A DNA stretch of 64,000 nt from Variovorax davisae (GCF_030316845.1 NZ_JASZYS010000002.1:1-64000), one strand, 5' to 3'. Shown: positions 8,358-17,448, counted from the first letter of the stretch. Notes: generated by a model not told the origin, from the sequence alone. Translations and numbers: made by a program.

Positions 8358-9548
8358 TCAGTAGATTTCGAACAATCCCGCAGCCCCCATGCCGCCGGCG
8401 ATGCACATCGTGACGACCGCGTACTTCGCGCCGCGCCGCTTGCCCTCGATCAGCACGTGGCCCGCGAGCCGCGCGCCGGTCATGCCGAAGGGGTGGCCGA
8501 TCGAGATCGCGCCGCCGTCGACGTTGAGCCGCTCCGACGGAATGCCCAGCTTTTCCTGGCAGTAGATCGATTGCGAGGCGAAGGCCTCGTTGAGCTCCCA
8601 CAGGTCGATGTCGTCGACCTTGAGACCGTGGCGCGCCAGCAGCTTGGGCACCGCGAACACCGGGCCGATGCCCATCTCGTCGGGCTCGCAGCCGGCCACC
8701 GCGAGGCCGCGGAAGGCGCCCAGCGGCTTCAGGTTGGCGCGCTCGGCGTCCTTGGCTTCCATCAGCACGCAGGCCGAGGCCCCGTCCGACAGCTGCGAGG
8801 CATTGCCGGCGGTGATGAACTTGTCGGCGCCCATCACGGGCTGCAGCTTGGCCAGCGCCTCGTAGGTGGTGCCGCGGCGGTTGCAGTTGTCCTCGGTGGC
8901 GGTCACTTCGCGCTGCGTGACGGCCTTGGTTTCCTTGTCGGTCACGGCCATCGTGGTGGTGCAGGCCACGATCTCTTCCTTGTAGCGGCCGGCCAGCTGC
9001 GCTTCTTCGGTCTTGCGCTGGCTTTCGGCCGAGAAGCGGTCTTGCGCCTCGCGGCCGATCTTGTAGCGCTGGGCCACGATGTCGGCGGTCTCGATCATCG
9101 CCATGTAGAGCGCCGGCTTGTGTTCCTGGATCCAGGGGTCGATGCCGCTGTCGCCGGCATCGGTGGCGCTGCGGCTGCGGATCTGCGAGATGCTCTCGAC
9201 GCCGCCGGCGATCATCGCCGGGGCGCCGTCGACCACGATGCGGCCGGCCGCGATGGCGATCGCCTGCAGGCCCGAGGCGCAGAAGCGGTTGACCGTGGTG
9301 CCGGCGATCGAGATCGGCAGGCCGGCGCGGACGATGCTCTGGCGCGCGATGTTGCGCCCGGTCGTGCCTTCGGGGTAGCCGCAGCCGAGGATCGCGTCCT
9401 CGATCAGCGCCGGGTCCAGGCCCGAGCGCTCGACCGCGGCCTTGACCGCGAAGGCGGCCAGCGTGGCGCCGGAGGTGATGTTGAATTCGCCGCGGTGCGC
9501 CTTGGTGAGCGGGGTGCGGGCGGTGGAAACGATGACGGCTTCGCGCAT
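8358..9548 (-). CDS. Acetyl-CoA acetyltransferase / 3-ketoacyl-CoA thiolase
   Basis: This 396-residue thiolase cleaves a 3-ketoacyl-CoA to acetyl-CoA and a shortened acyl-CoA. The nucleophile is Cys90 in [10 protein letters not shown]. The C-terminal catalytic pair is His352 in [10 protein letters not shown] and Cys382 in [10 protein letters not shown]. Length and the start ([13 protein letters not shown]) are standard for the family. It follows the bifunctional hydratase/dehydrogenase gene, with a 64-bp dispersed repeat in the 73-bp gap, and precedes the large acyl-CoA dehydrogenase by 10 nt. It fits the last step of the operon's beta-oxidation cycle (PimB-like role, inferred). Confidence 0.95.
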   Translation of the reverse strand: MREAVIVSTARTPLTKAHRGEFNITSGATLAAFAVKAAVERSGLDPALIEDAILGCGYPEGTTGRNIARQSIVRAGLPISIAGTTVNRFCASGLQAIAIAAGRIVVDGAPAMIAGGVESISQIRSRSATDAGDSGIDPWIQEHKPALYMAMIETADIVAQRYKIGREAQDRFSAESQRKTEEAQLAGRYKEEIVACTTTMAVTDKETKAVTQREVTATEDNCNRRGTTYEALAKLQPVMGADKFITAGNASQLSDGASACVLMEAKDAERANLKPLGAFRGLAVAGCEPDEMGIGPVFAVPKLLARHGLKVDDIDLWELNEAFASQSIYCQEKLGIPSERLNVDGGAISIGHPFGMTGARLAGHVLIEGKRRGAKYAVVTMCIAGGMGAAGLFEIY

Positions 9549-9561
9549 GGTGATGGCTCCT

Positions 9562-9625
9562 TAGTCAGTTGAGGACAGGGCAAAAACTGCTTCGCAGTTT
9601 GTTGGTCTGTCCCGCAAGGTCTCAG
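9562..9625 (-). repeat. 64-bp dispersed hairpin repeat, copy 1 (starts at a stop codon)
   Basis: On the minus strand this element begins with the last bases of the upstream gene, CTGAGACCTTGCGGGACAG, so its second to fourth bases are that gene's TGA stop. It differs from the copy at 62921-62984 at three positions. An inner stem AAACTGC/GCAGTTT with a 3-nt loop sits inside an outer stem GGACAG/CTGTCC. The loop differs between the copies while both stems are kept. It separates the 3-hydroxyacyl-CoA dehydrogenase gene from the thiolase gene. An mRNA 3' stabiliser or attenuator role is plausible. Confidence 0.9.
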
Positions 9626-11745
9626 TCTTGATTGAGGCTGGCGAAATCCGCGCCGCGTTCGACCAGCTCGACCAGCAGCGGCGAGGGCTTCCAGAACACG
9701 GGGTCCTGCTGGGCGAACTCCCGGATGTCGGCCAGCACCTTCGGAAGGCCCACCATGTCGGCGTACTTCATCGGACCGCCGCGGAAGCGCGGGAAGCCGT
9801 AGCCGTACAGGAAGGTCACGTCGACGTCGAGCGGCCTGAGCGCGATGCGCTGGTGCACGACGTTGGCGCCCTCGTTGACCATGGCCGCCATGTAGCGGCG
9901 CATGATCTCGTCCTCGCTGAAGCTGCGCGGCGTGATGCCGGCGCGCTGGCGCTCGGCATCGATGATGGCCAGCACTTCGGGATCGGGCTGGCCGGTGCGC
10001 GCGCCTTCGGGGTAGAGGTAGTAGCCGCGCTGGGTTTTCTGGCCGAACCAGCCGCGTTCGCAGATGCGGTCGGCCACCTGAACGTAACGCGCCTGGGGGT
10101 CGCGGGTGGCGGCCTTGCGCTTGCGCGTGGCCCAGCCGATATCGCCGCCGGCCAGGTCCGAGACCTGGAACGGGCCCATCGGGTAGCCGAAGTTGCGCAC
10201 CGCGGCGTCGATCTCGTAGGGCGAGGCGCCGTCTTCCATCATGTGGTCGGCGGCCTGGCGGTACACCGCGAGGATGCGGTTGCCGATGAAGCCGTCGCAG
10301 ACGCCGGCGCGCACCGGCACCTTCTTGAGCTTTTTCGCCAGCTCGAAGCCGGTCGCGACCACGTCGGCGCTGACCTGGGCCGGCACCACGATCTCGAGCA
10401 GCTTCATGATGTTGGCCGGCGAGAAGAAGTGCAGGCCGACCACGTCGCCGGGCCGCGAGACGCTGGCCGCGATCTCGTCGATGTCGAGGTAGGAGGTGTT
10501 GGTGGCCAGCACCGCGCCGGGCTTGCAGACGCGGTCGAGTTCCGCGAACACGGCCTTCTTGACCGCCATGTCCTCGAACACCGCTTCGACCACGATGTCG
10601 GCCTTGGCGAGCGCATCGTAGGAGGTCGAGCCCGAGAAGCGCGCCATCACGCCGTCCTTGGCCTCGGGCGTCATGCGGCCCTTCTTGACCAGGCCGTCGT
10701 AGACCTTCTCGACGTTGGCGCGGCCGCGCGCCAGTTGCACATCGTCGCGCTCGATCATCGTGACCGGCACGCCGGCGTCGAGCATCGCCACCGCGATGCC
10801 GGCGCCCATGGTGCCGCCGCCGATGATGCCGGCCGAGTCCAGGGCGCGCGGCTTGGCGGCCTTGGTCTCGGGGGCCTTGAGCACTTCGCGCTCGGCGAAG
10901 AAGGCGTGGATCAGGCCGGCGCGCTGCGGGCTGTCGATGCATTGCAGGAACAATTTGCGTTCGAGCGCCATGCCTTCGTCGAAGGGCTTGGTGAGGGCGG
11001 CTTCGACAGCTTCGATGATCTTCATCGGCGAGAACAGGCCGCGGCTCTTCTTCGCGGTGTCGGCGCGTGCGGCTTCCAGCGCGGCGCGGCTGGCTTCGGC
11101 ATCGGCCAGTGCCTGGGCGTCGCGGGTGCGGCGCACCGGCGCTCGGGCGGCGATCAGTTCACGGGCATAGGCCAGGCCTTCGGGCAGGGCGTCGGTGCCT
11201 TCGCCCAGGCGGTCGACCAGGCCCAGCGCCAGCGCTTCCTTGGCGCCGGCGTGGCGGCCGCTGAGGATCAGTTCGAGCGCCGCCTTGGCGCCGATCAGGC
11301 GCGGCGCGCGCTGCGTGCCGCCGGAGCCGGGCAGCAGGCCCAGCGCGACTTCGGGCAGGCCCAGCTTGGCCGAGGGCACGGCCAGGCGGTAGTGGGCGGA
11401 CAGCGCGATCTCGAGCCCGCCGCCCAGCGCTGCGCCCTGGATCGCGGCCACCACCGGCTTGCTGCAGTTCTCGATCGCCAGGCAGACCTCGGGCAGCGAC
11501 GGCGGCTGCGGGGTCTGGCCGAACTCGCGGATGTCGGCGCCGGCGATGAAGTTGCGTCCGGCACCGACGATCAGCACGGCCTTCGCTTCGCCGTCGGCCT
11601 CGGCCGCGGCGATCGCGGCGGCCAGGCCGCGCCGCACGTCGACGCCCAACGCGTTGACCGGCGGGTTGTCGATGGTCACGACCAGCACGTCGGCTTGGCG
11701 CGTGAAGCTCACGGGGGAGGCGGAAGAGGGGGTGGTCTGGGCCAT
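9622..11745 (-). CDS. Bifunctional enoyl-CoA hydratase / 3-hydroxyacyl-CoA dehydrogenase (FadB/PimF type)
   Basis: This 707-residue fusion catalyses the second and third steps of beta-oxidation. The N-terminal crotonase domain has the oxyanion segment [11 protein letters not shown] (65-75) and both catalytic Glu positions (Glu112 in LGGGLEIAL, Glu132 in LPEVALG). The C-terminal NAD-dependent dehydrogenase starts near residue 304 with the Rossmann motif GGGTMGAG (309-316), followed by GLHFFSPAN and two 3HCDH helical repeats. It is the first gene of the minus-strand operon, transcribed away from the LysR gene. The predicted promoter lies at 11797-11825. PimF of dicarboxylate operons has the same architecture. 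Confidence 0.95.
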   Translation of the reverse strand: MAQTTPSSASPVSFTRQADVLVVTIDNPPVNALGVDVRRGLAAAIAAAEADGEAKAVLIVGAGRNFIAGADIREFGQTPQPPSLPEVCLAIENCSKPVVAAIQGAALGGGLEIALSAHYRLAVPSAKLGLPEVALGLLPGSGGTQRAPRLIGAKAALELILSGRHAGAKEALALGLVDRLGEGTDALPEGLAYARELIAARAPVRRTRDAQALADAEASRAALEAARADTAKKSRGLFSPMKIIEAVEAALTKPFDEGMALERKLFLQCIDSPQRAGLIHAFFAEREVLKAPETKAAKPRALDSAGIIGGGTMGAGIAVAMLDAGVPVTMIERDDVQLARGRANVEKVYDGLVKKGRMTPEAKDGVMARFSGSTSYDALAKADIVVEAVFEDMAVKKAVFAELDRVCKPGAVLATNTSYLDIDEIAASVSRPGDVVGLHFFSPANIMKLLEIVVPAQVSADVVATGFELAKKLKKVPVRAGVCDGFIGNRILAVYRQAADHMMEDGASPYEIDAAVRNFGYPMGPFQVSDLAGGDIGWATRKRKAATRDPQARYVQVADRICERGWFGQKTQRGYYLYPEGARTGQPDPEVLAIIDAERQRAGITPRSFSEDEIMRRYMAAMVNEGANVVHQRIALRPLDVDVTFLYGYGFPRFRGGPMKYADMVGLPKVLADIREFAQQDPVFWKPSPLLVELVERGADFASLNQD

Positions 11746-11772
11746 GGCATGTCTCCGATTGCTTGAGAGGAC

Positions 11773-11792
11773 GGTTCATCCCGGGATGAACC
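11773..11792. promoter_or_regulatory. Perfect 20-bp palindrome at the operon transcription start
   Basis: The sequence GGTTCATCCCGGGATGAACC is its own reverse complement. It lies just downstream of the predicted minus-strand -10 (11802-11797), so it covers the expected transcription start and first ~18 transcribed bases of the beta-oxidation operon. That is a classical position for a repressor operator. It lacks the T-N11-A form of LysR sites, so a different regulator may bind. Confidence 0.6.
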
Positions 11793-11796
11793 CCGC

Positions 11797-11825
11797 ATTC
11801 TTGATCCGGCTCCGGTCTTTGACAA
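11797..11825 (-). promoter_or_regulatory. Predicted sigma-70 promoter of the beta-oxidation operon
   Basis: On the minus strand, -35 TTGTCA (11825-11820) is followed by a 17-bp spacer and -10 AAGAAT (11802-11797), matching 5/6 and 4/6 consensus bases. The expected start near 11790 leaves a ~45-nt leader before the ATG at 11745. It lies between the 20-bp palindrome and the 15-bp palindrome next to the LysR gene. Confidence 0.5.
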
Positions 11826-11837
11826 TTGCATTGGCCA

Positions 11838-11852
11838 TTGACAGACTGTCAA
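11838..11852. promoter_or_regulatory. 15-bp palindrome, candidate LysR-type operator
   Basis: TTGACAGACTGTCAA is a perfect inverted repeat around a central A, located 25 nt before the LysR start codon. Additional TTGACA hexamers occur at 11819 and 11860, so the site could also overlap a promoter for the regulator. LysR-type regulators commonly bind such sites in the divergent region and both repress themselves and control the facing operon. Assignment is by position and symmetry only. Confidence 0.5.
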
Positions 11853-11877
11853 AGGATTTTTGACACAATTGATCGCC

Positions 11878-12792
11878 ATGGACCTGCAATCGCTGACCCT
11901 GCTGGTCGAGATCCTCGACGCCGGCAACCTGAGCGCGGCCGCGCGCCGGCTGAAGATGAGCCGCGCCAATGTCAGCTACCACCTGAACCAGCTCGAGCGC
12001 TCGGTCGGCGCCCAGCTGGTGCGCCGCACCACGCGGCGCGCCGAGCCGACCGAGATCGGCCTGCGCCTGTACCAGCACGGCCTGGCGATCCAGGGCGAGT
12101 TGCTGGCGGCGCGGGAGTCGGTCACCACGCTGGGCCAGAGCCTGCAGGGGCGGGTGCGCCTGAGCGTGCCGAGCGGCTACGGCCAGCTCGTGATGTCGGG
12201 CTGGCTGATCGACTTCAAGCGGATGTACCCGGGCATCGTGCTCGACGTGCTGTTCGAGAACCGCATCGAGGACCTGCTGCGCGACGAGGTCGACATCGCG
12301 ATCCGCGTGATCCCCGAGCCGCCGCAGAACCTGGTGGCGCGCGAACTCGGGCCGGTGCGCTACGTGGCCTGCGCATCGCGCGGCTATGCCGAGGCGAACG
12401 GGCTGCCGACCCAGCTCGACCAGTTGCAGGGCGCGCCGGTGGTGACCTCGGCCGTCGTCGGCCGCCAGTTGCGCGTGTCGGCCTACCAGGGCGAGGAGCG
12501 GCGCGAGGTGATCCTCGAACCGACGCTGATCTCCGAGAACTTCCTGTTTCTGCGCCAGGCCATCCTGGCCGGCCTGGGCATCGGGCTGGTGCCGGACTAC
12601 GTGGTGCTCGACGACATCCGGCGCGGCGAGGTCCTGACCACGCTCGACGACTGGCGGCTCAGCATCTTCGGCACCGGGATGTACATGCTCTACATGCCGA
12701 ACCGGCAGCACACGCGGGCCATCCGGACCTTCATCGATTTCATCCTGGAGCGGGTGCGTGGCGGCGCTGCCGCCGGGCCGCCGGCCACCTAG
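11878..12792 (+). CDS. LysR-family transcriptional regulator
   Basis: This 304-residue LysR regulator has a winged helix-turn-helix at residues 1-60 (LSAAARRLKMSRANVSYHLNQLE) and a two-lobe effector-binding domain beginning near residue 88 (GRVRLSVPSGYG). It belongs to the CrgA/AaeR-like branch judging by DVDIAIR and the GLGIGLVPDYVV segment. The ATG at 11878 is preferred over an upstream in-frame TTG at 11860 because the family start MDLQSLTLLVEI begins there. It is divergent from the nine-gene beta-oxidation operon and most likely controls it, with an operon acid or acyl-CoA as effector (inferred). Confidence 0.93.
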   Translation: MDLQSLTLLVEILDAGNLSAAARRLKMSRANVSYHLNQLERSVGAQLVRRTTRRAEPTEIGLRLYQHGLAIQGELLAARESVTTLGQSLQGRVRLSVPSGYGQLVMSGWLIDFKRMYPGIVLDVLFENRIEDLLRDEVDIAIRVIPEPPQNLVARELGPVRYVACASRGYAEANGLPTQLDQLQGAPVVTSAVVGRQLRVSAYQGEERREVILEPTLISENFLFLRQAILAGLGIGLVPDYVVLDDIRRGEVLTTLDDWRLSIFGTGMYMLYMPNRQHTRAIRTFIDFILERVRGGAAAGPPAT

Positions 12793-12850
12793 CGGGCGTC
12801 GTTTCGCGCGGATGCCAGCGCGCCCCGGAGGGTCTTGCAACGCGGTCAGA

Positions 12851-12872
12851 ATACTGGTTATTCATCCAGTAT
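12851..12872. promoter_or_regulatory. LexA/SOS-box-like dyad upstream of the repair operon
   Basis: The arms ATACTGG and CCAGTAT are perfect inverted repeats around an 8-bp AT-rich spacer (TTATTCAT). The layout TACTG-N10-CAGTA matches the E. coli LexA box core geometry (CTG-N10-CAG), with G/C instead of T/A at the inner arm position. It ends 12 nt before the start codon of the radical SAM gene, where it could block transcription. Control by LexA is inferred from the form of the site and the DNA-repair nature of the genes. Confidence 0.6.
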
Positions 12873-12884
12873 CCGGCGCCCGCC

Positions 12885-14147
12885 ATGGACCTCCAGCAGA
12901 AACTCGCCATCCTCGCCGACGCCGCCAAGTACGACGCCTCCTGCGCCTCCAGCGGCACCCGAAAGCGCGACTCGCTCGACGGCCGCGGCATCGGCTCGAC
13001 CGAGGGGGCCGGCATCTGCCACAGCTACGCGCCCGACGGCCGCTGCATCTCGCTGCTCAAGATCCTCTTGACCAACCACTGCCAGTACGACTGCCTCTAC
13101 TGCGTCAACCGGGCCTCCAGCAACGTGCCGCGCGCGCGATTCCGCGTCGACGAGGTGGTGCAGCTCACGCTCGACTTCTACCGCCGCAACTGCATCGAGG
13201 GCCTGTTCCTGTCCAGCGGCATCATCAAGTCGCCCGACCACACGATGGAACAGGTGGTCGAAGTGGCCCGCGCCCTGCGCGAAGACCACGACTTCCGCGG
13301 CTACATCCACCTGAAGACCATCCCCGATGCCAGCGACGAGCTGCTGCTGCGCGCCGGCCGCTACGCCGACCGCCTCAGCATCAACGTCGAGCTGCCGACG
13401 GCCGCCGGCCTGAAGGCGCTGGCGCCCGAGAAGGACGAGGGCGCGATCCGGCGCTCGATGGCGCGGCTGCGCCTGCACATCGACGAACGCGAGGACGCCA
13501 GCCGCCGTGTGTTGCCGATCCGCGCGCTGCCGTCGGCCTCGCCCCGCGCCGCGAAGCCGCCGCGCTTCGCGCCGGCCGGGCAGAGCACGCAGATGATCGT
13601 CGGCGCCGACGCCACCGACGACCGCGGCATCCTGGCGTCGAGCGCCACGCTCTACGGCGCCTACCGCCTGAAGCGCGTGTACTACTCGGCCTTCAGCCCG
13701 ATTCCCGATGCGGCGCGCGCCTTGCCGCTGCAGGCGCCGCCGCTGATGCGGGAGCACCGGCTGTATCAGGCCGACTGGCTGATGCGTTTCTACGGCTTCG
13801 CGCACGACGAGATCGTGGCTGCGCCCGACGGGCTGCTGCGGCTCGATGTCGATCCCAAGCTGGCCTGGGCGCTGGCGCATGAAGACCGTTTTCCGGTCGA
13901 CCTCAACACGGCGCCGCGCGAGTGGCTGCTGCGCGTGCCCGGCCTCGGCGTCAAGGCGGTCGCGAGCCTGCTGCAGGCCCGGCGCGTGCGGCGCCTGCGC
14001 GCCGAGGACCTGCAGCGGCTGCACGTGCCGGCGCGCAAGGTGCTGCCCTTCGTGCAGGTCGACGGCCATCGGCCGGCGGCGGCGGGCCGGGCGCATGGCG
14101 AGGCGCGGGCGCGCCAGGCCCGTCAGCGGCAGGAGGTCCTGTTCTGA
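12885..14147 (+). CDS. Putative DNA modification/repair radical SAM protein (UDG-linked)
   Basis: This 420-residue radical SAM enzyme has the cluster motif CX3CX2C at Cys66, Cys70 and Cys73 (HCQYDCLYCVNR). It belongs to the group that travels with uracil-DNA-glycosylase-like partners. The C-terminal third ends in a helix-hairpin-helix segment (LLRVPGLGVKAVASLL), which suggests DNA contact. The start is the ATG at 12885, just after the SOS-like dyad. Its TGA overlaps the next ATG by one base (TGATG), so both proteins are made together. The reaction is not known for this family. A role in processing modified or damaged bases is inferred from partner and DNA-binding tail. Confidence 0.88.
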   Translation: MDLQQKLAILADAAKYDASCASSGTRKRDSLDGRGIGSTEGAGICHSYAPDGRCISLLKILLTNHCQYDCLYCVNRASSNVPRARFRVDEVVQLTLDFYRRNCIEGLFLSSGIIKSPDHTMEQVVEVARALREDHDFRGYIHLKTIPDASDELLLRAGRYADRLSINVELPTAAGLKALAPEKDEGAIRRSMARLRLHIDEREDASRRVLPIRALPSASPRAAKPPRFAPAGQSTQMIVGADATDDRGILASSATLYGAYRLKRVYYSAFSPIPDAARALPLQAPPLMREHRLYQADWLMRFYGFAHDEIVAAPDGLLRLDVDPKLAWALAHEDRFPVDLNTAPREWLLRVPGLGVKAVASLLQARRVRRLRAEDLQRLHVPARKVLPFVQVDGHRPAAAGRAHGEARARQARQRQEVLF

Positions 14148-15586
14148 TGCCCCGGACCTGCGTGCGGCTCGACGGCGCGGCCGACAGCGAAGGCTTCAGG
14201 CGCGAAGCCCGCCGGCTGCTCGCGCAAGGGGTCGATCCCGGCGCGGTCGACTGGTCGGACGACGCCGCGCAGCACGGCCTGTCGGGCGCGCTCTGGGCCG
14301 ATTTGCCGGCCGAGGGCGGGCCCCCGGTGGCGGCGCCCGCGGCGCCTCGGGTGCCCGCCGCGTTCGCGGCCCTCTGCGGCGACGCCCTGCTGCACGGCGA
14401 ACCCCAGCGCTTCACCTTGCTCTACCGGCTCTTGTGGCGGCTGCTGCACGAGCCGGCGCTGCGGCACGATCCGCTCGACGCCGACATGCTGCGCGCGCAG
14501 CAACTCGCCAGGGAGGTCCGGCGCGACATCCACAAGATGCGGGCCTTCGTGCGCTTCACCCGCGTCGACGGCGATCGCCATGTCGCCTGGTTCGAGCCCG
14601 AGCACCACATCGTCGAAGCCAATGCGCCGTTCTTCATGCGCCGCTTCGCCCGCATGCGCTGGGCCATCCTGACGCCCGAACGCTGCGTCGAATGGGACGG
14701 CGCCGAGCTGCGCTTCGGCCCCGGCGCCGACCGCCGCGAGAAGCCGCCGCCCGATGCCGGCGAGTCGCTCTGGCTGACCTACTACGCCCACATCTTCAAC
14801 CCGGCCCGGCTCAAGCTCGCGATGATGCGGCGCGAGATGCCCCGCCGCTACTGGCACAACCTGCCCGAGGCGGCGCTGATCGAGCCGCTGTCGGCGGCGG
14901 CCGGTGAGCGCAGCCGCGCCATGATCGAGGCGCCGCCGACGCCGGCGCGGCGCATCCGGGCGCCGATCCCGCTGCATCCGCTGCCGGCGCAAGGCGCCGT
15001 GCCGCAGTCGATCGACGAACTGCGTCTCGCCGCCAACGCCTGCCGGGCCTGCCCGATCGGTGCGCTGGCGACGCAGGCGGTCTGCGGCGAGGGACCGCTG
15101 CAGCCGCCGCACATGCTGGTCGGCGAGCAGCCCGGCGACCTGGAAGACCTGGCCGGACGGCCCTTCGTCGGTCCGGCCGGGCAGCTGCTCGACCAGGCCA
15201 TGGCGCGCCTGGGCTGGCCGCGCGATGCGGTCTACCTGGCCAACGCCGTCAAGCACTTCAAGTACGAGCTGCGCGGCAAGCGCCGCATCCACAAGACCGC
15301 CGCCCAGCGCGAGGCCGAGGCTTGCGCCGGCTGGCTGGCGCACGAGATCGCGCTGGTCCGCCCGCGAGCGCTGGTCGCGCTCGGCGCCACTGCCGCCCGC
15401 GCCTTGCTCGGCCGGCCGGTGGCCGTGCAAGCCGAGCGCGGGAGCTGGCTCACGGAGCGCAGCGATGGCCTGCCGGTCTTCGTGACGCAGCATCCGTCGG
15501 CGCTGCTGCGGCTGCCCGACGACCAGCGGGCGGCCGCCTGGGCGCGCTGGCTGGCCGACCTGGCGCTCGCCCGGCAGCGGGACTGA
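14147..15586 (+). CDS. udgX: DUF4130 - UdgX uracil-DNA glycosylase-like fusion protein
   Basis: This 479-residue two-domain protein has an N-terminal DUF4130 domain (about 1-260, with KMRAFVRF and [16 protein letters not shown]) fused to a family-4/UdgX-like uracil-DNA glycosylase domain (about 280-479). Visible UDG features are Cys299 and Cys302 (candidate Fe-S ligands), motif GEQPG at 326-330, the insertion loop KRRIH at 378-382, a further Cys in EACAGWL, and HPSALLR from residue 449. KRRIH is diagnostic of UdgX, whose loop His forms a covalent bond with the abasic site after uracil removal; here that is His382. It is translationally coupled to the radical SAM gene (TGATG) and follows the SOS-like box. 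Confidence 0.92.
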   Translation: MPRTCVRLDGAADSEGFRREARRLLAQGVDPGAVDWSDDAAQHGLSGALWADLPAEGGPPVAAPAAPRVPAAFAALCGDALLHGEPQRFTLLYRLLWRLLHEPALRHDPLDADMLRAQQLAREVRRDIHKMRAFVRFTRVDGDRHVAWFEPEHHIVEANAPFFMRRFARMRWAILTPERCVEWDGAELRFGPGADRREKPPPDAGESLWLTYYAHIFNPARLKLAMMRREMPRRYWHNLPEAALIEPLSAAAGERSRAMIEAPPTPARRIRAPIPLHPLPAQGAVPQSIDELRLAANACRACPIGALATQAVCGEGPLQPPHMLVGEQPGDLEDLAGRPFVGPAGQLLDQAMARLGWPRDAVYLANAVKHFKYELRGKRRIHKTAAQREAEACAGWLAHEIALVRPRALVALGATAARALLGRPVAVQAERGSWLTERSDGLPVFVTQHPSALLRLPDDQRAAAWARWLADLALARQRD

Positions 15587-15612
15587 GGCCGGGCGATGGG
15601 ACAATCCGTCCC

Positions 15613-16653
15613 ATGACCACCCCCGCAGACACCCTCACGATCACCCGCCCCGACGACTGGCACCTGCATGTGCGCGACGGCGCCGCGCTCCAGGCCGTGC
15701 TGCCGCATTCGGCGCAGCAGTTCGGCCGCGCGCTGATCATGCCCAACCTGCGTCCGCCCGTGACCACCGCGCAGCAGGCGCTCGACTACCGCGCCCGCAT
15801 CCTCGAGGCGCTGCCCACCGGCTCGGCGTTCCAGCCCGTGATGTCGCTCTACCTGACCGACAAGCTGCCGCCCGACGAGATCGAGCGCGCCGCCGCGGCC
15901 GGCGTTCGCGCCCTGAAGCTCTACCCCGCGGGCGCCACCACCAACAGCGATGCCGGCGTGACCGACATCCAGAAGACCTACGCCACGCTCGAAGCGATGC
16001 AGAAGCACGGCCTGCTGCTGCTGGTGCACGGCGAGGTGACCGACCCGGCGGTCGACCTGTTCGACCGCGAGGCGGTGTTCATCGACCGCGTGATGATCCC
16101 GCTCAGGCGTGACTTCCCGGAGCTCAAGGTGGTGTTCGAGCACCTGACCACGCAGGAAGGCGCCCACTACGTGCGCGACGCGAATCGCTTCACCGCCGCC
16201 ACCATCACGGCCCACCACCTGCTCTACAACCGCAATGCGATCTTCACCGGCGGCATCCGGCCGCACTACTACTGCCTGCCGGTGCTCAAGCGCGAGACGC
16301 ACCGCGTCGCGCTGGTCGAGGCCGCCACCAGCGGCAGCGACCGCTTCTTCCTGGGCACCGACAGCGCGCCGCATCCGGCCGCGCTCAAGGAGCACGCGCT
16401 GGGCTGCGCCGGCTGCTACACCGCGCTGACCGCGATCGAGCTCTACGCCGAGGCCTTCGACAACGCCGGCGCGCTCGACAAGCTCGAAGGCTTCGCCAGC
16501 TTCCATGGCCCCGACTTCTACGGCCTGCCGCGCAACACCGACCGCGTGACCTTGCGGCGCGAAAGCTGGACCGTGCCCGAGACCGTGCCCTACGGCGATG
16601 CCACGCTGAAGCCCCTGCGCGGCGGCGAAACCGTGGCCTGGAGGCTGGCGTGA
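15613..16653 (+). CDS. pyrC: Dihydroorotase
   Basis: This 346-residue class II dihydroorotase (E. coli PyrC is 348) closes carbamoyl-aspartate to dihydroorotate in pyrimidine synthesis. The zinc ligands are visible: His17 and His19 in [10 protein letters not shown], the carboxylated Lys102 in LKLYPAGAT, His139 in LVHGE, His177 in FEHLTT and Asp250 in GTDSAPH. The ATG at 15613 begins the conserved N terminus. It starts 27 nt after the repair operon. Its TGA overlaps the GTG of the NYN gene by 3 nt. Confidence 0.97.
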   Translation: MTTPADTLTITRPDDWHLHVRDGAALQAVLPHSAQQFGRALIMPNLRPPVTTAQQALDYRARILEALPTGSAFQPVMSLYLTDKLPPDEIERAAAAGVRALKLYPAGATTNSDAGVTDIQKTYATLEAMQKHGLLLLVHGEVTDPAVDLFDREAVFIDRVMIPLRRDFPELKVVFEHLTTQEGAHYVRDANRFTAATITAHHLLYNRNAIFTGGIRPHYYCLPVLKRETHRVALVEAATSGSDRFFLGTDSAPHPAALKEHALGCAGCYTALTAIELYAEAFDNAGALDKLEGFASFHGPDFYGLPRNTDRVTLRRESWTVPETVPYGDATLKPLRGGETVAWRLA

Positions 16654-17441
16654 AAGGCGCTGCGCGGGTCATGCTGCTGGTCGACGCCGACAACGTGTCG
16701 GCCGACGTGATCGAGCAGGCGGTCGAACGCACCCTGGCCGAGCACGGCGCGGTGCACGTGCGGCGTGCCTACTGCAATGCAGAGACCGCGCTCAAGCAGC
16801 AGGCGCTCTTCAAGCGGCTGTCGATGCGGCCGATGGTCAACCTGTCGGCCGGCAAGAACAGCACCGACATCGCGCTGGCGGTCGACGCCATCGACCTGGT
16901 CATCGCCGAGCGGCCGGACCTGGTGGTGCTGGTGTCCTCGGATTCCGATTTCGCCCCGCTGGTGATCCGGCTGCGCGAAAAGGGCTGCCGCGTCTGCGGC
17001 ATCGGGCAACAGGGCAAGACCGGCGAGGAGACCGTCGCGATCTACGACAGCTTCATCGACCTGCAGCACCATCCGGCGTCGTCGAAGGCGGCCGCGGCGC
17101 GCCCTGCGGCCAGGCCGGCCGCCAAGGCCGCGCCCGAGCCCAAGCCGGCCGCCAAGCGCGCCACGCGCGCGCCGCGCCGCGCCAAGGCCGAAGCGCCCGT
17201 GCCGGCGCCGCGCGCGCCGGTGCTGCCCGACGACGTGCTGCACATCCTGGACGCGGTGGCCGAGCTCGGCATGGGCAACAAGGTCGAGCTCAATGTCGCG
17301 GCCGAGCGGCTGCGCGCCGCCAAGCTGCTGGGCAAGAGCGCGAGCTCGCCCAAGCTGTTCAAGAAATACCCCGAACTGTTCCTGCTGACGCCCGAGAAGA
17401 CGCCCAACAAGGTGCAGTACATCGGCCCGATGCCGGCCTGA
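16650..17441 (+). CDS. NYN-domain (PIN-like, LabA/DUF88) putative ribonuclease
   Basis: This 263-residue protein has an N-terminal NYN domain with the acidic residues expected of the PIN-like nuclease fold: [19 protein letters not shown] and SSDSDFAPL. An Ala/Pro/Lys-rich linker (about 140-190) leads to a C-terminal winged-helix-like (OST-HTH type) segment, 190-263. The GTG at 16650 overlaps the pyrC stop (GTGA). An ATG at 16671 is an alternative that would drop seven residues before the first beta strand. It probably cleaves RNA, but target and physiological role are unknown. The coupling to pyrC may be only transcriptional economy. Confidence 0.82.
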   Translation: MKGAARVMLLVDADNVSADVIEQAVERTLAEHGAVHVRRAYCNAETALKQQALFKRLSMRPMVNLSAGKNSTDIALAVDAIDLVIAERPDLVVLVSSDSDFAPLVIRLREKGCRVCGIGQQGKTGEETVAIYDSFIDLQHHPASSKAAAARPAARPAAKAAPEPKPAAKRATRAPRRAKAEAPVPAPRAPVLPDDVLHILDAVAELGMGNKVELNVAAERLRAAKLLGKSASSPKLFKKYPELFLLTPEKTPNKVQYIGPMPA

Positions 17442-17448
17442 GCCGGCG

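Noticed and set aside
9628..11766. 712-codon plus-strand frame opposite the hydratase/dehydrogenase gene
   Set aside because: Antisense shadow; the minus strand has two complete enzyme domains with catalytic residues, and this frame shows no recognisable motif.
11860..11877. TTG start for the LysR gene
   Set aside because: The TTG is part of a repeated TTGACA element and precedes the conserved LysR start; ATG 11878 fits better.
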